Positions 1-8,104 of a DNA stretch of 64,000 nt are shown piece by piece. A program made the translations under genes and the position numbers. The stretch comes from Streptomyces xinghaiensis S187 (GTDB taxonomy: Bacteria; Actinomycetota; Actinomycetes; Streptomycetales; Streptomycetaceae), in contig NZ_CP023202.1 of the NCBI RefSeq assembly GCF_000220705.2, positions 5,610,501 to 5,674,500 on the forward strand, in the 5' to 3' direction. The notes below the pieces were generated by a model, which was given only the letters and a program-made list of their open reading frames with translations, was not told where the DNA came from and did no database searches. Within the stretch, counting starts at the first letter, position 1. Every line of letters begins with the position of its first letter.

Positions 1-2
1 CC

Positions 3-812
3 CGGATGATCGCCCAGCGGGCCACCGGCTTCAATAACATCGACCTGGAGGTCGCCGCCGAGCTCGGCATGACGGTCGCCCGGGTATCCCACTACTCCCC
101 GTACTCCGTCGCCGAGTTCGCCTGGACCCTGGCCATGGCCGTCAACCGGCGCGTGGTCCGGGCCGCCACCCGCACCCGCGACTTCGACTTCCGCCTCGAC
201 GGGCTGATGGGCCGCGACCTGCACGGCCGCACCGCCGGGGTGATCGGCACCGGCAAGATCGGCGAATGCTTCGCGCGCATCGCCCACGGCTTCGGGATGA
301 AGCTGCTCGGCTGGGACATCGCGGAGAACCCGGCCTGCACCGAACTGGGCATGGAGTACCGCGAGGACCTGCCCGAGCTGCTCGCCGAGGCCGACCTCGT
401 CAGCCTCCACGTACCGCTGCTGCCGGCGACCGAGCATCTGCTGGACCGGCACGGCCTGTCCGTCATGAAGGACGACGCGATCCTCGTCAACACCAGCCGC
501 GGCGGACTCGTCGACACCGGCGCGCTCATCGAGCAGCTGAAGGAGGGCCGCTTCACGGGTGTCGGGCTGGACGTCTACGAGGCCGAGGCCGGACTCTTCT
601 ACCTGGACAAGTCGCTCGACGTGGTCACCGACGACACCCTGGCCCGGCTGATGACCTTCAGCAACGTCCTGGTCACCTCCCACCAGGCGTACTACACCCG
701 CGACGCCACCGCCCAGATCGTCGACACCACCGTCGGCAACATCGACGACTACCTGGCCGGCCGCACCAGCGAGAACGTCCTGGTCCCGGCGGCGGGCCGC
801 GCGGCCGGCTGA
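3..812 (+). CDS. ldhA: D-lactate dehydrogenase (5' truncated by window edge)
   Basis: This is the C-terminal part of an NAD-dependent D-2-hydroxyacid dehydrogenase of the fermentative D-lactate dehydrogenase type, which interconverts pyruvate and D-lactate in the cytosol. The frame is open to the left edge, so the true start lies outside the window; the ATG at 6 is internal. The visible part has the NAD-binding GVIGTGKIG loop, the Arg of NTSRGGLVD, the Glu of GLDVYEAE and the His of TSHQAYYT, which form the usual Arg-Glu-His active site. The stretch DLFF-like DKS.DV..DD before the last helix is typical of LdhA rather than of glycerate or phosphoglycerate dehydrogenases. About 60-70 N-terminal residues are missing. 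No terminator hairpin is evident after the stop. Confidence 0.88.
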   Translation, partial: RMIAQRATGFNNIDLEVAAELGMTVARVSHYSPYSVAEFAWTLAMAVNRRVVRAATRTRDFDFRLDGLMGRDLHGRTAGVIGTGKIGECFARIAHGFGMKLLGWDIAENPACTELGMEYREDLPELLAEADLVSLHVPLLPATEHLLDRHGLSVMKDDAILVNTSRGGLVDTGALIEQLKEGRFTGVGLDVYEAEAGLFYLDKSLDVVTDDTLARLMTFSNVLVTSHQAYYTRDATAQIVDTTVGNIDDYLAGRTSENVLVPAAGRAAG

Positions 813-1267
813 GGGACCCTGCCGGCGGGCCTCCCGCTCCTCTCCACGGCCCGGTGTCACGGCCCGCCTCCCGGCTCGTTCCCCGTCCCGCGTGCCCCGT
901 CCGGTTCCGTGGTTCTCACCCGCCCGTGGGATGACGCTGCTCCGACCGGTTGACGCCGGTCCGGGCCGCCCGGCCCGTCCGGTGAAAACGGCGATGTATG
1001 CCCGTGCCAGCCATCCCACCGGGACACCTCGGGACCCGCATGCGCCACCCCGGACGGCTCTCCGCCCCGGCCGCCCCCCGTCCGCCGGGCGGGTGATTCC
1101 GCCGGGCGGCCCCGGCCCCGTCGCTCCGGGGCATCCACCGGGGTATCACGTCCTCAGGGCCGCGAACGGCACCGCCGTCCCCGGGACCGCGGCCGCCCGG
1201 GCGCTCCGGCGGCCCGGCTGACGAGGACCGCTGTACGGAACGGGCACCCGAGGAGAGGACCGGCATC
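813..1267. other. 455-bp intergenic region
   Basis: No supported gene. Short open frames on both strands here are Pro/Arg-rich shadows with no start-site signals. Around 1080-1115 a CCGCCGGGCGG word occurs twice as a direct repeat. The last 30 bases hold the ribosome binding site of the next gene. I see no strong hairpin. Confidence 0.5.
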
Positions 1268-1636
1268 GTGGACCGACGGGAACTGGTCCGGGTACTGCGC
1301 GAGGAGCGGGTGCCGGACGCCTTCTACGACATCCCCGGTGTGCGCGACATCCCGTCCCCCTCGGACGCGTACTTCTTCCTGCGGCCCGCTCCGGACGGCT
1401 GGGCCGTGGGACTCCGGCAGCGCTCCGGGGACCAGGACGTGCGCGCGTTCTCCTCGGAGGACGAGGCCTGCCGCGAGCTGCTCGGCCGGCTCACCACCCT
1501 GCCGTCCCCGCCCCCGGAGGAGGGGACGGTGGCCGGGGAGCCCGCCCCGGAGCCGGATGCCGTCCGCCCGGACGCCCCGGATGTCCCCGGCACCCCGGAC
1601 GCCCCGGGTGATCCGGACGGACCCGGCGGGCCCTGA
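1268..1636 (+). CDS. hypothetical protein, small, with Pro/Asp-rich tail
   Basis: A 122-residue protein starting at GTG, with GAGGAGAGG about 9 nt upstream as a convincing Shine-Dalgarno. Residues 1-75 look like a compact globular domain (MDRRELVRVLR... then DIPSPSDAYFFLRP and a WAVGLRQRSGD strand). The remaining ~45 residues are a low-complexity tail of Pro, Asp, Gly and Glu. I do not recognise a named family with confidence. The first domain resembles small standalone actinobacterial proteins whose N-terminus begins with an ELV.LLR helix, some of which are thought to be immunity proteins, but that is only an impression. It stands alone between the lactate dehydrogenase and a convergent acetyltransferase gene. 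Confidence 0.6.
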   Translation: MDRRELVRVLREERVPDAFYDIPGVRDIPSPSDAYFFLRPAPDGWAVGLRQRSGDQDVRAFSSEDEACRELLGRLTTLPSPPPEEGTVAGEPAPEPDAVRPDAPDVPGTPDAPGDPDGPGGP

Positions 1637-1686
1637 CCGCGCACGGCGGGGTGCACGGCACCTCGCCGGGCGCGCCCGCCGCCGTG

Positions 1687-2208
1687 TCATCTCCGCAGCG
1701 GAAGCGTCATCACCAGCCGGGCGTCGCCGGGACCGAAGTAGTTCTCGTGGTGGTCGAGCCGGGCGAAACCCAGTGACTCGTACAGTTCCACCGCGGCCGT
1801 GTTGGCGGGCTCGACGGTCAGCCGGACCTCGCCGACCCCCTCCGCGCGCAGCCGGCGCAGCGCCTCCGCCATCAGCTGCCGCCCGAAGCCGCGGCCCCGT
1901 GACCCGCTGTCGATCCCGAGGCCGAGGATCCAGCTGCGGCTCTTGTCGGACTGGGTGCCGACGAGGACGTAGCCCACGAGGGAGTCCCCGTCATCGAGGA
2001 CCAGGAGCTGGTCCCCGTGCAGGTCGTAGAGCTGGCGCAGCACGAAGTAGGGGTAGGCGTGCTCGGCGAAGACCTCCTCGTCGAGCCGGGAGAGGGGCGG
2101 CAGGTCCTCCTCGGTGATCGTTCTCACCCATGGCGGCCGGCTCTCCGGGGCCAGGGACACGGCCGAGACGGCGGACAGCGGTAATCGATCTCCGGAAAGA
2201 GCAGTCAT
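1687..2208 (-). CDS. GNAT-family N-acetyltransferase
   Basis: A 173-residue acetyl-CoA-dependent acyltransferase of the GNAT fold. The acetyl-CoA pyrophosphate loop is RGRGFG inside GIDSGSRGRGFGRQLM, followed by the helix and the NTAAVELYESLGF segment that closes the fold in RimI-like enzymes. Substrate is not predictable; protein N-terminal or small-amine acetylation are both possible. The frame is open to a GTG at 2241, but the ATG at 2208 has AGGAAG at proper spacing upstream and gives the shorter, more usual N-terminus, so I use it. It is transcribed away from the methyltransferase at 2487 across a 278-bp divergent region and converges on the small gene at 1268. Confidence 0.85.
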   Translation of the reverse strand: MTALSGDRLPLSAVSAVSLAPESRPPWVRTITEEDLPPLSRLDEEVFAEHAYPYFVLRQLYDLHGDQLLVLDDGDSLVGYVLVGTQSDKSRSWILGLGIDSGSRGRGFGRQLMAEALRRLRAEGVGEVRLTVEPANTAAVELYESLGFARLDHHENYFGPGDARLVMTLPLRR

Positions 2209-2474
2209 GCGCCACTTCCTGGTGAAAGGGTCTGGGACCACACGTCATCACCCGTACAGGTGGAACGCGGTGGGACGGCGTGCGCCTTCCGGCGGGGTGG
2301 CCGACGGCCGGCGGTCAGACCAGGATTCCCGGCTCGAACAGGACGTTCAAGGTTGGAACGGGCCAGACGCCGCATTGCGCCGACGCGCCCCCCGTGCTCC
2401 GGCCGGGCCTGTTCCGTGCTTCCGCGAACCCCCTGTGGCTTGTTCAAAGCTGAGACCGGGCGGGGGTTTCTCGC

Positions 2475-2480
2475 TACGCT
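2475..2480 (+). promoter_or_regulatory. -10 element TACGCT, leaderless-type start for the cassette
   Basis: TACGCT lies exactly 6 nt before the ATG at 2487, and there is no Shine-Dalgarno. This is the arrangement of actinobacterial leaderless transcripts, where transcription begins at or next to the start codon. No clear -35 hexamer. Confidence 0.5.
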
Positions 2481-2486
2481 TGGACG

Positions 2487-3284
2487 ATGGTTCTGAGAAC
2501 GTTTGATCCCGGGCCCGGGAAATCGCAAGAGCTCAATGGTGAGACCGACTGGAACGCGTTCGATTCCGACGCGTACGTCGAGCACAACTACCGCCATCTG
2601 CGCTCCGACGACGAGCAGATCATCCGCATCGTCCGGGACCACTTCCGGGACCATTTCCGGCGCCACCCGGCGACCGCTCCCGTGCCGGGGATCGACGTCG
2701 GGTCGGGCGCCAATCTGTACCCCGCGCTCACTCTGCTCCCCTGGTGCTCGGAGGTCACGCTCTTCGAGCGGGCCGCGACCAACGTGCGGTGGCTGGAGCG
2801 CCAGGTGGCCGGCTACGAGGCCAACTGGGACGCCTTCTGGGGCGTCCTGCGCGAGGTGGAGCCGTACGCCGGGATCGAGGACCCCCGGGCGGGGCTGCGG
2901 CTGGCCGCCCGCCCCAAGCAGGGCAATCTGTTCGATCTCCCCGAGCGGAGCTGGGGGATCGGCACCATGTTCTTCGTGGCCGAGTCGATGACGACCTCCC
3001 ACGAGGAGTTCCGGGTGGGCGTACGGCGCTTCGCGGAGTGCCTGCGTCCGGGAGCGCCCTTCGCGGCCGCCTTCATGGAGGGCTCCACGGGCTACTCGGT
3101 CGGCGGGGAATCCTTCCCGGCCTGCAGTGTGGAGGAGGAGCAGGTGCGGGAAGGCCTGGCTCCCTATTCCGAAAGCGACATGCACATCACGCGCATCGGC
3201 ATTCCCGGCGAACGTCCTCTTCGCCAGGGATATGAGGGCATGATCGTGGCCTGCGGCCGACGCCGTTCCGTTCCATCGCGATAA
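2487..3284 (+). CDS. SCO2525-family SAM-dependent methyltransferase (NNMT-like)
   Basis: A 265-residue methyltransferase with the class I SAM-binding fold. Motif I is IDVGSGANLYPAL, followed by an acidic strand end (VTLFERA); this, with the N-terminal DAYVEHNYR segment, resembles the NNMT/PNMT/TEMT small-molecule N-methyltransferase family. The protein is soluble, with no signal peptide. It heads a rightward run of six closely packed genes whose order matches the S. coelicolor SCO2525-SCO2521 families, recalled rather than searched. The acceptor substrate is unknown. NNMT relatives methylate amines, so a small amine or a modified peptide are guesses. The start ATG has a leaderless-type -10 box directly upstream. 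The C-terminal ~15 residues are basic. Confidence 0.82.
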   Translation: MVLRTFDPGPGKSQELNGETDWNAFDSDAYVEHNYRHLRSDDEQIIRIVRDHFRDHFRRHPATAPVPGIDVGSGANLYPALTLLPWCSEVTLFERAATNVRWLERQVAGYEANWDAFWGVLREVEPYAGIEDPRAGLRLAARPKQGNLFDLPERSWGIGTMFFVAESMTTSHEEFRVGVRRFAECLRPGAPFAAAFMEGSTGYSVGGESFPACSVEEEQVREGLAPYSESDMHITRIGIPGERPLRQGYEGMIVACGRRRSVPSR

Positions 3285-3360
3285 ACGCGCACACCATTGA
3301 TGGGCGGCCCGCTTTCCGGCCGGCGGTCCGGGGGCGGGCCCGGGGTGAGGGGTATGGGGG

Positions 3361-5202
3361 ATGCAGATCAAGCCGCGCCAGCAATTGCTGGACATCTGGC
3401 GGGCCATTGCGCGCTATTCGTTCGCGGACGGGGAATGGGACTGGGGTGATGCGGGCGGGCTCAGCAGTGTCGCGGACGCCGAACGCCTGCTCTGCCTCAT
3501 GTACCCGGCCACCGAGTTCCCCGCGTTCCGCCTGGACGATCCGGACACCACGGACCGTGACGTCCGGGAGGTGCTCAGCGGCGCGGGCAGCCGTCTGGAG
3601 CTCCCGGCCAAGCTTCTTTCGGTTGTCGCCGAATTCATGAACACCCACACCACGGACGACAAGAGACCGAGTTTCGCCGGGGGCCACTACTTCAACGCCC
3701 GGGATTCCGAAGCCGAACTCACCCCGGAACAGCGGCAGTTGGGGGTCGTCGACTCCTTCTCCCTGTCGATCACGCTCTCCCTGGCCACCCTCGGCTTTCT
3801 CAAGGTGTATCTGAGCAAGCCCCGCCGCGCCGAAGTCCAGGCGATGGCCGACGAACTCAGGACCGCCACCGAGGCCCGCCTCACCGCCGCCATGGTGAGC
3901 CTGCTCCGCTCCTTCACCGTCAACGTCTTCGACGCCGAGGCCCCCCAGGGCCGCACCCTCTGCAGGCTCCTCGGCCAGGGCCGGGTCTCCGAGCGGATCG
4001 CCGCCCAGCAGTTCCAGCGCCGCTTCAGGTCCCTGCGCGCCACCATCCGGGACAGCATCTCCCTCGGCGTCGACGTCGCCGACGGCCTCGGCGACGACAA
4101 CCAGCTCTTCGAGTGCGGCTGGGCCTGGAGCCTGGTGAAGGACGCCCCGCCGGTGAAGACCGAGAGCGAGATCGGCCCGCAGCCCGACGGCATCGCCAAG
4201 CCCACCCCGTACCTCTACTTCACCGTCGTCGCCCTCGACGGCATCCAGGACCTCTTCTCCGAGCGCACCCTCACCCTCGGCCTGCTCAACGTCGAACAGC
4301 AGCGCCTCGCCGAGGCCCTGCGGCTCCGGTGGGAGATCACCCAGCAGTACTGGTCGCGCATCGCCCGGTTCGGGGAGGCCGGCTGGCCGCTGGAGGACAT
4401 CCCCTGGCGCACCACCGGCCAGCGGCAGGAGTCGGAGTACTTCTCGCTCTCCGTCGCCGCCATCCTCGTCCACGACCTGGTGCGCCGCCGTGCCACCGAC
4501 GACGACCTCACCCGCACCGTCGACGTCATGGAGCGGCTCGCCGAACGCGGCCGCATCACCAGCCGCATGAAGGTCGGCGACCCGGCCATCGAGCTGCACA
4601 CGCCCGGTGTGGCCATGCCCCTCCAGGGCGGTGAGGCGCTCGGCCCGCCCATGCAGTGGTCGATGCCGGACTTCTCCGCACAGCTGCTCAAGCGGACCAT
4701 CCAGCTGTGCTCCCTGTCCCGCAGCATCTCCTCCCACGACCGGCTGCTGCGGCTGGCCGAGCGGATCTTCGATCACCTCTGGCAGCGCCGCAACCGGAGC
4801 GGGGAGAGCGCGGGGCTCTGGGACAACATCCACGCCGTCTACCCGGACGCGCCGGCCCGCGGCTGGTCGCTGTCCTGGAGCATCACCGAGCGCGTCACCG
4901 AGTGCATGGTCGCGGCGCGCCAGCTCTACACCCAGCCGCCGATCCGCAGCGGCACGCTCATCGGCATCGCCCGCGACCTCCTCAGCGAGGCCACCCACCT
5001 CCTCGGCAACGAGCAGCTCGAACCCACCTCCACGGCCGACGGCTCGCGCGGGATGGCGCTCAAGGGCATCGAGATCAAGCTCGCCCGGGCCCGCGAGCTC
5101 CTGGAGGAACAGCCGGGCACCTCCTGCGCGCTGAGCACGGAGGTCCTCGGCGAACTCGACACCCTGGCCCTCGCCCGGCAGACGGCCTCCCGGGGAGTGT
5201 GA
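3361..5202 (+). CDS. SCO2524-family protein, function unknown
   Basis: A 613-residue soluble, mostly helical protein and the largest member of the cassette. It starts ATG with a purine-rich stretch (GGTGAGGGG) upstream. Visible features are an N-terminal MQIKPRQQLLDIWRAIARYS helix, a central region with many Arg/Glu helices, an EYFSLSVAAILVHDLVRRR helix near the middle and a C-terminal AARQLYT...GTLIGIARDLLSEATHLLGNE region. No signal peptide, membrane segment, nucleotide-binding loop or metal-binding cluster is apparent. It matches the family called SCO2524 by order and size, which has no assigned function to my knowledge. Its stop overlaps or nearly abuts the next start, so translation with the P-loop protein is probably coupled. 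Confidence 0.72.
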   Translation: MQIKPRQQLLDIWRAIARYSFADGEWDWGDAGGLSSVADAERLLCLMYPATEFPAFRLDDPDTTDRDVREVLSGAGSRLELPAKLLSVVAEFMNTHTTDDKRPSFAGGHYFNARDSEAELTPEQRQLGVVDSFSLSITLSLATLGFLKVYLSKPRRAEVQAMADELRTATEARLTAAMVSLLRSFTVNVFDAEAPQGRTLCRLLGQGRVSERIAAQQFQRRFRSLRATIRDSISLGVDVADGLGDDNQLFECGWAWSLVKDAPPVKTESEIGPQPDGIAKPTPYLYFTVVALDGIQDLFSERTLTLGLLNVEQQRLAEALRLRWEITQQYWSRIARFGEAGWPLEDIPWRTTGQRQESEYFSLSVAAILVHDLVRRRATDDDLTRTVDVMERLAERGRITSRMKVGDPAIELHTPGVAMPLQGGEALGPPMQWSMPDFSAQLLKRTIQLCSLSRSISSHDRLLRLAERIFDHLWQRRNRSGESAGLWDNIHAVYPDAPARGWSLSWSITERVTECMVAARQLYTQPPIRSGTLIGIARDLLSEATHLLGNEQLEPTSTADGSRGMALKGIEIKLARARELLEEQPGTSCALSTEVLGELDTLALARQTASRGV

Positions 5203-5204
5203 CG

Positions 5205-6122
5205 GTGATCGTCTTCGCGGCCTCCGACAAGGGAGGCACCGGCCGCTCCGTCACCAGCGCGAACCTGGCCTACCGCCGCGCGCTCGCCGGGGACGACGTC
5301 TGCTATCTCGACTTCGACTTCGGCTCCCCCACGGCCGCCGCCGTCTTCGACATGCCCGGCGCGCTGCGCGGCGTCCAGGGGGGAGGGCTCCACTCCTACC
5401 TCCAGGGCCGCACCACCGAGCCGGTACGGACGGACGTCTGGGCCGAGACCGAGCACGAGGTGCTGCGCCACCGCCCGGCCGGCTCCGGCAATCTCGTCCT
5501 GCTGCCCGGCGACCGCAGCGGCGGCGAGTTCACCGTCGGCCCGGACACGCTGCGCCGCTGCGTCGATCTCCTCCTCCGGCTGAACGGCGAGTTCGACCTC
5601 GTCGTGGTCGACCTGAGCGCCGGCCGCAGCTACGCGGTGGACCTCGCCCTGGAGGCCACCTCCCGGCGCGAGATGCGCTCGGTCCCGGCCCGCTGGCTCG
5701 TTTACCACCGCTGGACCCGCCAGCATGTCATCGCCGCCGCCGGGCTGGTCTTCGGCGAGCGGGGCATCGTGGCCGGCGGCGTCACCCGAGGCCACGACAA
5801 GGCGCTGCTCACCGGCGCCATCCGCTTCGTCCGGGCCGCGGTGCCCGACCCCGAGTCGCCGCTGTGGTCCCAGGTGCCGCCCGCCCAGTCCGCCTGGATG
5901 CGCAAGTGCGACCAGGACCTCGACGTGCTCGCCGCGGACCTCGACATCGGCTACACCCGGCTGCTCGGCTCCGTACCGCTGGAACCCGTCCTGCAGTGGC
6001 GTGAGCAGCTCATCACCGAGGAGGACGTCCTCGCCAGCCGGATCGCCAACATGGAGACCCTGCAGGCCCTCGAAGAGCTCTCCAGGAAGCTCACCGACGA
6101 CGAGTCGTGGGGGCAGCCGTGA
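5205..6122 (+). CDS. SCO2523-family variant P-loop (ParA/MinD-like) protein
   Basis: A 305-residue protein of the SIMIBI ParA/MinD class. Residues 1-20 hold the strand IVFAAS and the loop DKGGTGRS. The deviant-Walker-A signature Lys before GG is kept, but the P-loop Lys that normally contacts the beta/gamma phosphates is Arg. Switch I-like DFDFGSPTAAAVF and a Walker-B-like LVVVDLSAGRS follow. ParA/MinD proteins use ATP-driven dimerisation to place or recruit partners; whether this variant hydrolyses ATP is uncertain. GGGGAG at 5192-5197 is well spaced for the GTG at 5205. A second GTG at 5199 overlaps the previous stop as GTGA and is an alternative. The downstream start also overlaps this stop. 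Confidence 0.8.
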   Translation: MIVFAASDKGGTGRSVTSANLAYRRALAGDDVCYLDFDFGSPTAAAVFDMPGALRGVQGGGLHSYLQGRTTEPVRTDVWAETEHEVLRHRPAGSGNLVLLPGDRSGGEFTVGPDTLRRCVDLLLRLNGEFDLVVVDLSAGRSYAVDLALEATSRREMRSVPARWLVYHRWTRQHVIAAAGLVFGERGIVAGGVTRGHDKALLTGAIRFVRAAVPDPESPLWSQVPPAQSAWMRKCDQDLDVLAADLDIGYTRLLGSVPLEPVLQWREQLITEEDVLASRIANMETLQALEELSRKLTDDESWGQP

Positions 6123-7084
6123 CGGACGCGGTCTTCCGGGAGACGACGGCCGACCCCCGCACCCAGTCCATACCGCTCTCCCACATCTCGCTGGAGATCG
6201 GCCACTTGTACATGGAGGACTTCGAGGCGGGCCCCGAACGGCTGCGCGAGCACTTCGCCCGGGTGCGGCCCTGGGTGGACGCGGTCCTCGCCTCGGCCGG
6301 GAACGGGAAGGGGGCGCGGCCCCGGGTCAGCACCTGCTTCCTCGTCGACGACTACTTCAGCCGGTTCTCCTCGCCCGCCGAGGTCGTCCCCCTCCTGCTG
6401 ACCGAGGCCGAGCGCTGCGGGCTGACCATCGACTACCTGGCCCGGGAATCCGCCTGCGACATGGCGGACGGCGTGCGGCTCGCGGAAGCCGTCGAGCACC
6501 GGCTCGTCGAGTCGCCGCCGCCCGGCAGCGACGGCTCCCGCCCGCCGGTGAAGGAGATCGGCTGGCTCGCCAACGGCGAGCGCACCCCCGGCGTGGAGCG
6601 GCTGGAGGCCATGGCCAACGACCTTCCGCCGTCCTGGCGGCCGCCGGCCGAGACCGCCGCCCACCGCCACTCCGTCTTCATGGACGTCGAACTCTGGGAC
6701 GACCGCGACGGCCGCCGCACCTGGTCCTGCCCGTTCCTCGCGGCCGTCTGGCAGCTGGCCCGGCTCGGGCTCCTCCGCCACCGCGGCGAGCCGGTGCTCC
6801 GGCCCCGGCCCAGTCCCGAGGGCGGCTTCCCCCGGGACTGGGCCGACCTGGCACCCCTGACCCGGCTCAACCCCGCGGCCCAGCCGTTCGCCGCCTACCG
6901 CACCTGTTCCGTGCTGCCCTCCCGTTTCCTGCCGGTCGAGCACGCCGTCCGTGTCATCCTCGGCCAGGTGGAGGTGGACCCCGGAGCGCTCCGCCAGGTC
7001 GCCGAACGTTCCGCCGGCGAGCGGATCGCGCTCCCGGACGCCGTCGCCGACCGCGTCACCCACGTCTTCTGCGCGGAGGCCTGA
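6119..7084 (+). CDS. SCO2522-family protein, function unknown
   Basis: A 321-residue soluble protein. The GTG at 6119 overlaps the preceding stop as GTGA, the usual sign of translational coupling; an upstream GTG at 6107 would overlap by 16 nt. The N-terminal part has SIPLSHISLEIGHLYMED, then a conserved-looking CFLVDDYFSRF segment around residue 75 with paired Asp, and later VFMDVELWDD. These acidic strands could belong to a metal or nucleotide pocket, but no recognised motif is complete. It matches, by order, the family named SCO2522. No membrane segment or signal. It is likely a partner of the P-loop protein encoded immediately upstream, judging only by coupling. Confidence 0.72.
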   Translation: MTDAVFRETTADPRTQSIPLSHISLEIGHLYMEDFEAGPERLREHFARVRPWVDAVLASAGNGKGARPRVSTCFLVDDYFSRFSSPAEVVPLLLTEAERCGLTIDYLARESACDMADGVRLAEAVEHRLVESPPPGSDGSRPPVKEIGWLANGERTPGVERLEAMANDLPPSWRPPAETAAHRHSVFMDVELWDDRDGRRTWSCPFLAAVWQLARLGLLRHRGEPVLRPRPSPEGGFPRDWADLAPLTRLNPAAQPFAAYRTCSVLPSRFLPVEHAVRVILGQVEVDPGALRQVAERSAGERIALPDAVADRVTHVFCAEA

Positions 7085-7085
7085 G

Positions 7086-8057
7086 ATGCGGGCGCCCGGC
7101 GACACCGCGGAGACCGTGCTGGCCTGTGGCGAGGTCCGCACCTGCCTGCTCCAGACCTCCGCGTCGCTGCCCGCGGCGGCCGCGGGCGAACTGCTCCGGA
7201 TCCGCGCGGACGAGCGGGTGCGGATCTCCGAGCGCCCCAATCTGCACGCCGTCTCCCCGGACGTCCTCACCGGTGTGGACTGCCGGCTGCCCGCGGCCAC
7301 CGGCGCCAAGGTGCGCGCCGTCGGGACGGTCGCCGCCCGGGCCGTGCTCGTCGAGGGCCGGGTACTCCAGACGTCCGCGCAGTTCCGCTCCCCGGGCCGC
7401 GGCCCCGACCTGCGCCGCCCCTGGGGCCACTACCTCGTCCGGCCCGGGGTGCTGGAGCCCCTGGGCCGGCTGCCCGGACGGGCCGTCGCCGACGGCGTCC
7501 TGGCCGACCGCCGGCAGCCCGGCGAGCTCGATCTGGGGGCGATCGCCGAGCGGCTCCTCGGCGAACTGCTGCGCCACCCGCTGCTCGACCAGCGGCCCCC
7601 CTTCAAGTCCCGGCGCACCCGGCTGCGCTGGGCGGCGTTACGGGCCGCGGACGGCGCCGGCCCGTCGATCGAACGCTTCACCCTCGCCGAGGACGGGCTG
7701 CGCACCGTGGAGCTGCGGCTGCCGGAGCACACCGAACCGGCCGCCTGCGCGGGGCTCTGCGAGGACCTCGCCCTGCACGACTGGCTGCTCACGACCCTCG
7801 TACGGATGGTCGAGCGCAGCCGGCTGGGATCGGCGGACGGGCACGACGCCGTGATGGCGCTCCGCCCGGCCGTGGACCATCTGTTGCACCTGTGGATGCC
7901 GAGAGCACGAGTGGACACGACCCTGGGCCCGCTGTGGGAGGTGCTTGAGCGGAAGCCCGGATTCACCCGGCAGTGGCAGACGCTGGTCCAGCGCATCAGG
8001 GACCAGCTCGCCCTGCAGGCCATTCCGTTGCTGCGCGAAGCCCTGACGGCACGCTGA
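7086..8057 (+). CDS. SCO2521-family protein, function unknown
   Basis: A 323-residue protein beginning ATG one base after the previous stop. The N-terminal third is rich in beta-type strands (ETVLACGEVRTCLLQTSASL, then VRAVGTVAARAVLVEGRVLQTSAQF). The middle has a LLGELLRHPLLDQRPP helix, and the C-terminal third is helical with two Trp-containing amphipathic helices. No nucleotide-binding loop, signal peptide or transmembrane segment is visible. By order it matches the SCO2521 family, the last named member of the five-gene cassette. A 47-nt gap separates it from the membrane protein at 8105, compared with overlaps or a single base for the preceding three junctions. Confidence 0.72.
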   Translation: MRAPGDTAETVLACGEVRTCLLQTSASLPAAAAGELLRIRADERVRISERPNLHAVSPDVLTGVDCRLPAATGAKVRAVGTVAARAVLVEGRVLQTSAQFRSPGRGPDLRRPWGHYLVRPGVLEPLGRLPGRAVADGVLADRRQPGELDLGAIAERLLGELLRHPLLDQRPPFKSRRTRLRWAALRAADGAGPSIERFTLAEDGLRTVELRLPEHTEPAACAGLCEDLALHDWLLTTLVRMVERSRLGSADGHDAVMALRPAVDHLLHLWMPRARVDTTLGPLWEVLERKPGFTRQWQTLVQRIRDQLALQAIPLLREALTAR

Positions 8058-8104
8058 CGGGGGTGCGGGCACGCACGGACCCGACCGGGGGAGTAGGACG
8101 ACAG

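Noticed and set aside
857..1266. Several short open frames on both strands between ldhA and the next gene
   Set aside because: No ribosome binding site or leaderless box, Pro/Arg composition, mutual overlap.
5191..5210. Possible frameshift or sequencing error around the P-loop gene start and GGTGRS
   Set aside because: Reading frame and flanking conserved pattern are intact; only the Lys-to-Arg change stands out.
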